The notes beneath the pieces were generated by a model. The model was not told where the DNA came from, did no database searches, and worked only from the letters and a program-made list of their open reading frames with translations. Of a stretch of DNA of 64,000 bases, positions 8,856-16,270 are shown one piece after another. This DNA comes from Bog-756 sp963703145. GTDB taxonomy: Bacteria; Actinomycetota; Acidimicrobiia; Acidimicrobiales; RAAP-2. The stretch covers positions 1,178,001 through 1,242,000 of the forward strand of contig OY969793.1 in assembly GCA_963703145.1 (NCBI GenBank), written 5' to 3'. Position numbers and translations under genes: made by a program. Numbering within the stretch: position 1 is the stretch's first letter; each line of letters begins with the position of its first letter.

Positions 8856-8919
8856 CGCCGCACCGGGCCAGCCCACCCCATCGTGGTGCCGTGGCGCCTT
8901 CCAATCGGAGGCAACCACG

Positions 8920-9324
8920 ATGACCGGTGCCCACACGGATCCCGACTCGGGCATCGTCACCCGGGCAACCCGGTTCGGGTCGGTCGAGGCGGGCGTGTCG
9001 GCCCTCATCGACCTGGTCGAGGCCCGGGGCATGACCGTCTTCGCCCGGATCGACCACAGCGCCGAGGCCGGCCGCTACGGGCTGGAGCTCCGGGACACCA
9101 CGGTGGTGATCTTTGGCAGTCCGCTCGGAGGCACGCCGGCGATGGAGGCGTCGCCCCTCACGGCGTTGGACCTTCCCCTCAAGCTGCTGGTGTGGGACGA
9201 CGGGGGCCACGTGAGGATCAGCTACACCGATCCGGCCGTCCTCGCCGCCCGCCACCATCTGGACGGCGATCTGGCGGCACCGCTCTCGGGCATCACCGGG
9301 CTGGCCGATCAGCTGGCCGGCTGA
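8920..9324 (+). CDS. DUF302 domain protein
   Basis: 134-residue protein with the DUF302 signature: FARIDHSAEAGRYGLELR, then VVIFGSPLGGTPAMEASP and LDLPLKLLVWDD, ending ISYTDPAVLAARHHL. DUF302 proteins are small cytosolic proteins of unknown function that often occur near redox or metal genes. It has a clear ribosome site (GGAGG 9 bases before the ATG). It has no signal peptide or membrane segment. It lies between the phosphotransferase and the hydrolase on the same strand, with small gaps. Confidence 0.8.
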   Translation: MTGAHTDPDSGIVTRATRFGSVEAGVSALIDLVEARGMTVFARIDHSAEAGRYGLELRDTTVVIFGSPLGGTPAMEASPLTALDLPLKLLVWDDGGHVRISYTDPAVLAARHHLDGDLAAPLSGITGLADQLAG

Positions 9325-9523
9325 ACCGTCACGGAGCTGTGCCCGGCCGCCGTCGGTCGCCCTGGGCTCACCGCACTGGCCACCCCGGCATCCACTTTCC
9401 TTCACCGACGCCGACGTGAGAGGCTGAGCCCCGTTGGAGCCGAACAGCGTCGTGACGGGATCACGACGTGCAGGTGCTGGGCAGATGGGTAGTCAACTTC
9501 TCGGTCAGTGGGGGGCTGTTCCA

Positions 9524-10402
9524 ATGAGTGATCTGATACACGTGTCGGTCGAGGCGGAGAGCTCTCGGGGCGCACCCGGGCCCCGTCTACGCGCCTTCGA
9601 CGGGGTGGGACTGGCCACCCGATGCTGGTTCGCCGAGACTCCAGGGCGGGCCATGGTGGTGATCGCCCACGGCCTGACCGCCAACAAGGACGACCCCCGG
9701 CTGGTACCGCTCGCCTCGGAGCTCCACCGGCTCGGCTTCGATGTCATCTCCTATGACTCACGAGGCCACGGCCAGTCCGGTGGACGGTGCACCCTCGGGG
9801 CCCTGGAACGCCACGACGTGACGGCCGTGGTCGACTGGGTCCGGGGCCGGTGCGATCGGATCATCCTGGTGGGCGCGTCCATGGGGGCCCTGTCCGTCCT
9901 CGGCCACGCCGCAGCCGACCCCGAGCTCCTGGGCGTGGTGACGGTGTCGAGCCCGAGTGGATGGCGACTCCCCCTGAGGGCCCGGTCCGTGCTCACGGCG
10001 TGGCTGGCCAGGACCCAGGCGGGTCGTGCCCTGGCCCACCGCAAGATGGGCGTGCGCATCGGACCGTGGATGTCGCCCGAATCGGCGCGCACGCTGGTCA
10101 AGCGGGTGGACTGCCCGGTGATCGTCGTTCACGGCCGCAAGGACCCGATCATTCCCGTTCGCTCCGGCCTGGCCAACGTCGTCGCCCGTGACCCCGAGCG
10201 ATCGGTGGTGCTGGTCCCCTCCATGGGCCACGCCTTCGATCCGGTGGGGTACTCGTCGATCTGCGAGGCCGTCACCACCCTGGCCGAGCGGCCCCGCGGC
10301 CGGACCACGTCCTCAGCGGTCTGGCCCAGCGGGTCAGGATCTGATCGGACGGTGCGGGCTCACCAAAACGACGAGTCAGCAGTCAGACCCCGGTCAGGAT
10401 AA
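9524..10402 (+). CDS. Alpha/beta hydrolase
   Basis: 292-residue serine hydrolase of the alpha/beta fold. Seen are the oxyanion region VVIAHGLTANKDD, the turn YDSRGHGQSGG, the nucleophile elbow GASMGA, an acid in VHGRKDPIIPV and the catalytic histidine in VPSMGHAFD. These match the lysophospholipase/acyl-transferring branch, but the substrate cannot be inferred. The ATG at 9524 is preceded by a G-rich ribosome site; a TTG at 9434 is possible but less likely. The last 37 residues are low complexity, and the final 43 bases overlap the end of the gene on the opposite strand. Confidence 0.8.
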   Translation: MSDLIHVSVEAESSRGAPGPRLRAFDGVGLATRCWFAETPGRAMVVIAHGLTANKDDPRLVPLASELHRLGFDVISYDSRGHGQSGGRCTLGALERHDVTAVVDWVRGRCDRIILVGASMGALSVLGHAAADPELLGVVTVSSPSGWRLPLRARSVLTAWLARTQAGRALAHRKMGVRIGPWMSPESARTLVKRVDCPVIVVHGRKDPIIPVRSGLANVVARDPERSVVLVPSMGHAFDPVGYSSICEAVTTLAERPRGRTTSSAVWPSGSGSDRTVRAHQNDESAVRPRSG

Positions 10403-11523
10403 GCCCCGGTGACCATGGGCTGGCAGTTGCCGTAGCCGATCGCCCCGGTGGCCGGCTCCCGGACGACCACAACGGTGTCCCGGAGCTGGTGGAGCCGTCG
10501 GGCCAGTTCGGGCTCGGAGCAGTCCGCCAGACGCTCGCCGTCCACGTGGAGCTCGCCGCGCCATTCACCGTGATGGTGGCCTTCCCAACCGAAGTACAAC
10601 CCGGCCCCCAGGTGAAAGCCGGTGGCGGTGGGGACCTCGAGCTCGAACCGGCGAACCGACCCGTCCACCAGGGTCACCGTCACCTCCCCGCCCAGCAGTC
10701 GCCGGTTGACCGGATCGAAGGCCAGATCGGGCTGGATGTCGGCCATCCGCTCGACCCGGCCGTCGATGTGCTCGATCGCCCCGGTCGCGGTGCGGGAGGT
10801 GTGGCCGAAACCGGCCACGTCCACCACGTGCATGAACAGCCCCCACGGTGTCCCGTCGGGGTCGGCCATGAGGACCGGGGACCAGATCATCTGGAAGTCC
10901 ATCTCCGCGACGGGGTTGAACGGGTCGATGTCCGTGGCCGGTGTCCCCACGTCATAGCGGACGCCCCAGGAGTGATCGCGGGTCGACACCCACTCGTCGG
11001 GGTCGATGTCGTGGCGCTCCCCGTCGATCTCGACCCAACCCGATGCCGTCCCGATCTGGTGGTAGCGGACCAACTCGGCGCTGACCCGGTAGCCGAGTGG
11101 AGCGCGCTGGTGGGTCCGCTCCTCGGTGGCCGGTGGCAGCACGGCCTCGTAGATCCAATCGAAGGCCAGCGGCTGGCACTCATTGGGCTCGAGCCGGAAC
11201 CGGATCCGGCGCATGGGCTCGAGTACCTCGTAACCGATGGGGCCCACTGCTGTGCGTTCGGGCTCGGGGAAGAGGCGGCGGCTGCCCCGCACCGTGATCT
11301 GCTCCACGCCCCGGGACACGCCGGCGTACCCGTCGAGCACGTTGCGGTTGGTGTACTTGCCCATGCCGAACCCGAGCTGCAGACTCCCGTCCCGGCGGGC
11401 AGCCATGGCGCAGACCTTCTCGGTCCAGGCCGGGTCGCTGACCCCGACGGTGGCGAAGGTGTCGGCAATCTGGTGGTCGAACCGCTCGTCGGCCGGGCCC
11501 AGGGGGCCGAGGGGATTGGCCAT
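10360..11523 (-). CDS. Conserved protein of unknown function, possible AttH/CrtC-type double beta-barrel
   Basis: 387 residues, soluble, without signal peptide. Aromatic- and Trp-rich strands alternate along the whole length. The motif STRDHSWGVRYDVG sits in the middle, and GWEGHHHGEWRGELHVDGE near the C-terminus, suggesting two beta-barrels of the kind seen in hydroxyneurosporene synthase/AttH-like proteins. That assignment is from motif resemblance only. The ATG at 11523 has a strong GGAGGAG ribosome site; the open frame upstream to 11634 would run into the neighbouring dehydrogenase. It is the last gene after the regulator and the kinase-dehydrogenase, 55 bases downstream, so it may share their transcript. 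Confidence 0.55.
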   Translation of the reverse strand: MANPLGPLGPADERFDHQIADTFATVGVSDPAWTEKVCAMAARRDGSLQLGFGMGKYTNRNVLDGYAGVSRGVEQITVRGSRRLFPEPERTAVGPIGYEVLEPMRRIRFRLEPNECQPLAFDWIYEAVLPPATEERTHQRAPLGYRVSAELVRYHQIGTASGWVEIDGERHDIDPDEWVSTRDHSWGVRYDVGTPATDIDPFNPVAEMDFQMIWSPVLMADPDGTPWGLFMHVVDVAGFGHTSRTATGAIEHIDGRVERMADIQPDLAFDPVNRRLLGGEVTVTLVDGSVRRFELEVPTATGFHLGAGLYFGWEGHHHGEWRGELHVDGERLADCSEPELARRLHQLRDTVVVVREPATGAIGYGNCQPMVTGAYPDRGLTADSSFW

Positions 11524-11578
11524 GCTCCTCCACATTCGTTGGGCGCGGACAGCACGTCGTGCCGCCCACCCGGTCAGG

Positions 11579-13867
11579 TCAGACGCCGAGGCTACCCTTC
11601 GCCGCCCGCTCGAACACCCGGTAGGGGAGGACACGCTTGGCCCAGATCCCCACGCGCTCGTCGGCCTTGCCCACCGAGACGTGACGGGGGGGCCGCTTGG
11701 ACTCCAGTACCCGCTGGACCACCGCAGCCACGCGGTCGGGCGCGACGCCGTTGGACTCGTCCTCGGCCATCACCTCGATGGCCCTCGTTGCCGCCGGTCC
11801 GTAGGGGTCGTCCCCATCGGGAGCGGGCACACGCCGACGCCGTGCGGTGAAGTCGGTGCGCACGTTGCCGGGCTGGACCAGTGTGACGTGGATCCCGAAG
11901 GGTGCCACCTCGTAGGCCAGGGCCTCGCCGAAGCCCTCCATGGCGAACTTGCTGGCCGTGTAAAACGCCTGGAACGGGAGGCCGACCACCCCGCCGATGG
12001 AACTGACCAGGACGATCCGGCCCCCTCGGGCGGCCCGCATGAGCGGGAGGGCTCGTTGCACTACACGGACCGCCCCCCAGAAGTTGGTCTCGAGCTGGGC
12101 CCGAGCCTCATCGATGGGCGTCTGCTCGACGGAACCGGCCAGCCCCCACCCGGCACAGGCCACCACGGCGTCCAATCGACCGTGATGGTCCAGCGTGGAC
12201 TCGACCCCGGCGGCCACCGATGCGTCGCGGTCGACGTCCATCACCAGCGGGACCCAGCCTCCCGATGTGGTGCCGCTCCGGCTGGCCCCGACCACCGTCC
12301 ATCCCTGGTGCTCCAGCCGGTCGGCACAGGCCCGGCCGATGCCCGAGGAGGCCCCGGTGACGAGGATCACACCCTGGCGGTCGACTTCCATCGCAGAAGG
12401 CCTACCCGGCTCAGCCGGCTGTGGCAACCCCGGGATGGATCGGGTCCGGGGGTGGGGGGCGGCCGACCGCAGCCACACCACCATCCGGGTGCCGTGGCCT
12501 TCGGCCGCGGGTGACTCGGCCCGGACCGTCGCCCCCATGGCTCCGGCCAGCTCCGAGACGATGGCCAGACCCAAACCGGAGCCCTTGCGCCGGCCCGGGG
12601 TCCGGTCCGAGCTGAAGTGGCGGTCGAACACCCGCGGGAGCTCTTCGGGACGGATGCCCGGTCCGTCGTCAACGACCCAGACCGCCGGCACCGAACCGTC
12701 GGTGCCCTGGGTCGTGGTGCCCACGGTCGGACCGGTACCGTCGGGGACCACCGCGGTGACCCCGACCACGATGCGACGGTCCGCAAACGAGGCGGCGTTC
12801 TCGACCAGGTTGGCCACCACCTGCCCCAGCCGGTCGTCATCGGCCTGCACCCAGATCGGCCCGTCCGAGCCGGGGGCCAGCGTCAGCTCGAGTCCGAGTT
12901 CGGCGGCCCGGTGCTGGAACCCCTGGACCACGGTGGCCGCCACCTCAGTGGCATCGACCGGGCGCAGGTCGAGGGAGAAGCGGTCGGCGTCGAACCGGGC
13001 CAGATCAAGGAGGTCTTCGACCAGACGCTCGAGGCGGCGGGCCTCGGTGGTGATGACCACGGCGGCGGCAACCGGGTCGTCGGCCGTCCCGTCGACGACG
13101 GCGTCGGCGTAGCCGCGGATCGACGTGAGGGGTGTGCGCAGTTCGTGGGAGACCGACAGCAGGAACTGGCGCTCCTGATCGCGGGCCCGGACCAGGTTGG
13201 CCCCCATGGTGTTGATCGACCCGGCCAGCTGGGCGAACTCGGGGAGCTCGTGGGGGGTCACCGTCACCCGGGCGTCGAGGTCGCCCGAGGCGATGCGCTG
13301 GGTGGCGGCCACCGCCGACACCACCGGCCGGCTGAAGCGGCGGGCCAGGCCCGCCGCTACCAGGGCGGCCACCGCCAACCCGATGGCGCCGATCAGGGCG
13401 AAGTAGCGCAGGCCGTTGGCCGGGTCGTGGGCCTGGCGGGTGACGATGAGCACGGGCACGAACTTGGTCTCCCTGGCCACCGGGGTCGGCACGGCGGTGT
13501 ACACCAGGAGCGACCGGGTGTGCCCCGACGTCTGGAGGCCCTGGCGCAAGGCCGGCACGTCGAGCTGGGCCAGCGTCAGCCCCGAGGGGATGGTGCCGAC
13601 GATGGAGCCGTCCGGGAGGAGCTCGACGACCGAGATGCCGGCGTAGTCCCCGGCCTTGGTCACCACCCGGAGCTGGCGGACGAAGCCGGCTCGGGTGACC
13701 TTGGGCTCGTTGGAGAACGAGTGGGAGATGGCCTGGGCCTCACCGTTCAGTTCCCGCTGCGAGGTGGTGATCACGGCGCGCCGGATGAACACGTAGCTCG
13801 AGACGGTGGTCACGATCAGGGTGGCCGCCACCAGGACGAGGATGGCGACGGTGAGCCGGCGTCTCAT
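11579..13867 (-). CDS. Sensor histidine kinase read in frame into a short-chain dehydrogenase (fusion)
   Basis: One open frame of 762 codons. Residues 1-467 form a classical membrane histidine kinase: membrane segments about 7-28 and 156-174 flanking a 125-residue extracytoplasmic sensor, HAMP 175-228, H-box SVSHELRTPLTSI with H241, N-box NLVENAAS, and glycine boxes DDGPGIRPEE and GSGLGLAI. A Pro/Arg-rich linker (468-492) leads without a stop into a complete SDR at 493-762: TGASSGIG, a CAG variant of the NNAG motif, Ser622-623, and Y636/K640 in YTASK. An internal ATG at 12391 could start the SDR alone (270 aa). In another frame the linker holds TGA and TAG, and G-runs lie just upstream, so a true fusion, an indel error or two genes are all possible. 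The start overlaps the regulator stop (ATGA). Confidence 0.8.
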   Translation of the reverse strand: MRRRLTVAILVLVAATLIVTTVSSYVFIRRAVITTSQRELNGEAQAISHSFSNEPKVTRAGFVRQLRVVTKAGDYAGISVVELLPDGSIVGTIPSGLTLAQLDVPALRQGLQTSGHTRSLLVYTAVPTPVARETKFVPVLIVTRQAHDPANGLRYFALIGAIGLAVAALVAAGLARRFSRPVVSAVAATQRIASGDLDARVTVTPHELPEFAQLAGSINTMGANLVRARDQERQFLLSVSHELRTPLTSIRGYADAVVDGTADDPVAAAVVITTEARRLERLVEDLLDLARFDADRFSLDLRPVDATEVAATVVQGFQHRAAELGLELTLAPGSDGPIWVQADDDRLGQVVANLVENAASFADRRIVVGVTAVVPDGTGPTVGTTTQGTDGSVPAVWVVDDGPGIRPEELPRVFDRHFSSDRTPGRRKGSGLGLAIVSELAGAMGATVRAESPAAEGHGTRMVVWLRSAAPHPRTRSIPGLPQPAEPGRPSAMEVDRQGVILVTGASSGIGRACADRLEHQGWTVVGASRSGTTSGGWVPLVMDVDRDASVAAGVESTLDHHGRLDAVVACAGWGLAGSVEQTPIDEARAQLETNFWGAVRVVQRALPLMRAARGGRIVLVSSIGGVVGLPFQAFYTASKFAMEGFGEALAYEVAPFGIHVTLVQPGNVRTDFTARRRRVPAPDGDDPYGPAATRAIEVMAEDESNGVAPDRVAAVVQRVLESKRPPRHVSVGKADERVGIWAKRVLPYRVFERAAKGSLGV

Positions 13868-14592
13868 CCCAGCCGGTAGCCGACGCCCCACACCGTCGCC
13901 AGGGGGAGCCCGTCGCCGAGCTTCTTGCGGAGCTGGCGGACGTGGACATCGACGGTGCGCTCGTCGCCGTACCAATCCGCACCCCACACACCGTTCAGCA
14001 GCTGTCGCCTCGACAGGGCCAGACCGCAGTTGTCCACCAGGTAGGCGAGCAGGTCGAACTCCCTCGTGGCCAGGGCGACCACCTCCCCGTCCCGTCGCAC
14101 TTCCCGCCGGCCGGTGTCGACCTCGATGGGGCCGAGGGCCACGACCGCCGGACCGCCGCCACCGGGCACCGCAGCGCTCCGCCGGAGGATGGCGTGCACC
14201 CGGGCTACCAGCTCGCGGGCCGAGAAGGGCTTGGTCACGTAGTCGTCGGCCCCCAGCTCCAGGCCGAGGACCCGGTCGACCTCGTCGTCGCGGGCGCTGA
14301 GGATGAGCAGGGGCACCGCACCCTCAGCCGGTCCGCTCCCTGTCGGACGGGATCGAGCCGCACCGTCGGTGGCGCGGAGCTTCTTGCACACGTCGAAGCC
14401 GTCCAGCCGTCCGGGGAGCCCGACGTCGACGATCACCAGGGCGGGACGCTCGCGGTCGATCAGCGCCAGTCCGGTCTCACCGTCGTCGGCCTGGAGCACC
14501 CGGAACCCGTCGCGGCGGAGGTACATCGCCACCAGGTCGGAGATGTGGTGGTCGTCCTCGATCACCACCAGGGTGTCCTCACCGTCGCTCAT
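13864..14592 (-). CDS. OmpR/PhoB-family response regulator
   Basis: 242-residue two-component regulator. The receiver has acidic pocket D13/D14, phosphoacceptor D56 in VIVDVGLPG, the switch region ILSARDD and K121 in YVTKPFSA. The C-terminal winged helix has the OmpR pattern: TREFDLLAYLV, LSRRQLLNGVWG and RTVDVHVRQLRKKLG. The receiver carries about 12 to 15 extra polar residues between DVCKKLRA and PLLILSA, a surface insertion not usual for the family. The ATG at 14592 is chosen because receiver homology starts there. It is co-transcribed with the overlapping kinase gene, its likely partner. A palindrome upstream at 14645 may be its operator or that of trpC. Confidence 0.9.
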   Translation of the reverse strand: MSDGEDTLVVIEDDHHISDLVAMYLRRDGFRVLQADDGETGLALIDRERPALVIVDVGLPGRLDGFDVCKKLRATDGAARSRPTGSGPAEGAVPLLILSARDDEVDRVLGLELGADDYVTKPFSARELVARVHAILRRSAAVPGGGGPAVVALGPIEVDTGRREVRRDGEVVALATREFDLLAYLVDNCGLALSRRQLLNGVWGADWYGDERTVDVHVRQLRKKLGDGLPLATVWGVGYRLG

Positions 14593-14644
14593 GGCAACCA
14601 GCCTCGCACCCCCGGTGGGGTCGCGCCCATCATGGTTAGGGAAG

Positions 14645-14656
14645 TGTGAGCTCACA
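14645..14656. promoter_or_regulatory. Perfect 12-bp palindrome TGTGAGCTCACA between divergent genes
   Basis: The sequence TGTGAG/CTCACA is perfectly symmetric and lies 53 bases upstream of the response regulator start and 86 bases upstream of trpC on the other strand. The half-site TGTGA resembles those of Crp/Fnr and LacI family regulators, but the 2-base spacing is shorter than the Crp consensus. Position suggests an operator for one or both divergent genes. The binding protein is not identified. Confidence 0.45.
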
Positions 14657-14741
14657 TCCAGGCGCCCGGTGGATGTCAGCCCTGCGCGCGGGCCGGGCAT
14701 CCGAGGGAGGTCGAGAGCCCGGTTGGTAGGCTCCTTGGGCC

Positions 14742-15533
14742 ATGCCCGCCTACCTGGAGACCATCATCGACGCGCACCGCGCCCAGGCCGCGGGCGACGT
14801 CCGGAGCTTCGACGAGGCCCTCGAAGCGGCACGACACCTGGCTCCCACCCGTCCCTTCGTCGCCGCGCTCGATGCCGCGGCGGCCGACCGGGGCATGGCG
14901 GTGATCTCGGAGATCAAGCGCCGGTCGCCCTCCAAGGGCGACCTCGATCCCGGGCTCGACCCCGCCTCGGTGGCCGCCGACTACCAGGCGGGCGGGGCAG
15001 CCTGTCTGTCCGTCCTCACCGACCAGGCGTTCTTCGGCGGGAGTGCCGCCGACCTGGGCGCGGCGCGGCGGGCCTGTTCGCTGCCCGTCCTCCGCAAGGA
15101 CTTCACCGTCAGCGCCCTCGACGTGTGCGACGCCCGCTCCATGGGGGCCGACGCCGTGCTGCTGATCGTGGCGGCGTTGGACGACACCGAGCTGGCGGCC
15201 TTCCTCGGACTGGCGGCCGAGCTGTCACTGGCAGCCCTGGTGGAGGTGCACGACGAGGTGGAACTGGCCCGGGCCCTCGATGCCGGGGCCAGCCTGGTCG
15301 GCGTCAACCAGCGGGACCTGCGGACTTTCGAGGTGGACCAGCGCCGGGCCCTGGCCCTGGCTGAGTTCATACCCGACGGAGTGGTGGCGGTGGCAGAGTC
15401 CGGCATCCGATCCGTCGGCGACGTGGCGGCCCTGGCCGACGCTGGCTACCGGGCCGTGCTGGTCGGGGAGACCCTGGTGCGTTCGGGGGATCGCCGAACG
15501 GCCGTGGCGGAGCTGCTCGGGGCGCCCCGGTGA
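14742..15533 (+). CDS. trpC: Indole-3-glycerol phosphate synthase
   Basis: 263-residue TIM-barrel enzyme that closes the indole ring of CdRP. Conserved segments are ISEIKRRSPSKG (catalytic lysines), VLTDQAFFGGS, VLRKDFTVS, LVEVHDEVEL, VGVNQRDLRTFEVD and VAESGIRSVGDV. Full length, not fused to TrpF. No ribosome site precedes the ATG; a possible -10 TAGGCT lies 9 bases upstream (14727), so the message may have almost no leader. First gene of the trpC-F-B-A operon, overlapping trpF by 4 bases. It is divergent from the two-component regulator. Confidence 0.95.
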   Translation: MPAYLETIIDAHRAQAAGDVRSFDEALEAARHLAPTRPFVAALDAAAADRGMAVISEIKRRSPSKGDLDPGLDPASVAADYQAGGAACLSVLTDQAFFGGSAADLGAARRACSLPVLRKDFTVSALDVCDARSMGADAVLLIVAALDDTELAAFLGLAAELSLAALVEVHDEVELARALDAGASLVGVNQRDLRTFEVDQRRALALAEFIPDGVVAVAESGIRSVGDVAALADAGYRAVLVGETLVRSGDRRTAVAELLGAPR

Positions 15534-16270
15534 CCGGCGTCGACGCCCTGTCGGTCGCCGATCGGGCCGAGGACGACCTGTTCGTCAAGATCTGCGGGGT
15601 GACCACAGAGGCCGATGCGCTCTTGGCGGTGGGCATGGGGGCGTCGGCGGTCGGGTTCATCTTCGCCCCCTCGCCGCGACAGATGGCCCCGACGGCCGTG
15701 GCCGACATCGTCAAGCGCTTGCCACACGAGACCGTGACCGTCGGGGTGTTCCGGGACGAGGCGCCCCAGCGGGTGATCGAGATCGCCAACCACATCGGGC
15801 TGCGCGCCGTCCAGCTCCACGGCGTGGAGTCCATCGAGGACACCCAGTGGATCGCCAGCCGGACCGGGTGGACCATCAAGGCCTTCCCGGCCGGCCACCG
15901 CAATATCGACCGCTTCACCGAGTACGGCGCCCAGTTCCTCCTGGTGGACGGCAACAACCCCGGTTCGGGCCAGCTGTTCGACTGGCGGCTGGCCGAGGGT
16001 GTGATCGATCCCCGACGCCTGATCGTCTCGGGCGGGCTGCGCCCAGAGAACGTCGGAGCGGCCATCGAGCACCTCCGTCCCTGGGGGGTAGACGTGGCCA
16101 GTGGGGTGGAGGCATCGCCGGGGGTGAAGGACCCGGGCAAGCTGCGCCAGTTCATCACTGCGGCCCGTCGTGCCGCCCACGACATCGCCGCCTCCGCTCC
16201 TCTCCACACGGCCGATTCGCCCGCCACGTCAAGTCCCGCCGAGCCGTTCGACTGGCAGGAGGAACTGTGA
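15530..16270 (+). CDS. trpF: Phosphoribosylanthranilate isomerase
   Basis: 246-residue TIM-barrel isomerase that converts PRA to CdRP. The catalytic Cys is in VKICGVTTEADA near residue 21 and the general acid Asp in LLVDGNNPGSGQ; AVQLHGVES, SGGLRPENV and VDVASGVEASPGVKD are typical TrpF segments. About 25 C-terminal residues rich in Ala, Ser and Pro extend past the fold. A separate trpF is notable because mycobacteria and streptomycetes lack one and use PriA. GTG start overlaps trpC (GTGA) and the stop overlaps the trpB start. Confidence 0.95.
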   Translation: MTGVDALSVADRAEDDLFVKICGVTTEADALLAVGMGASAVGFIFAPSPRQMAPTAVADIVKRLPHETVTVGVFRDEAPQRVIEIANHIGLRAVQLHGVESIEDTQWIASRTGWTIKAFPAGHRNIDRFTEYGAQFLLVDGNNPGSGQLFDWRLAEGVIDPRRLIVSGGLRPENVGAAIEHLRPWGVDVASGVEASPGVKDPGKLRQFITAARRAAHDIAASAPLHTADSPATSSPAEPFDWQEEL

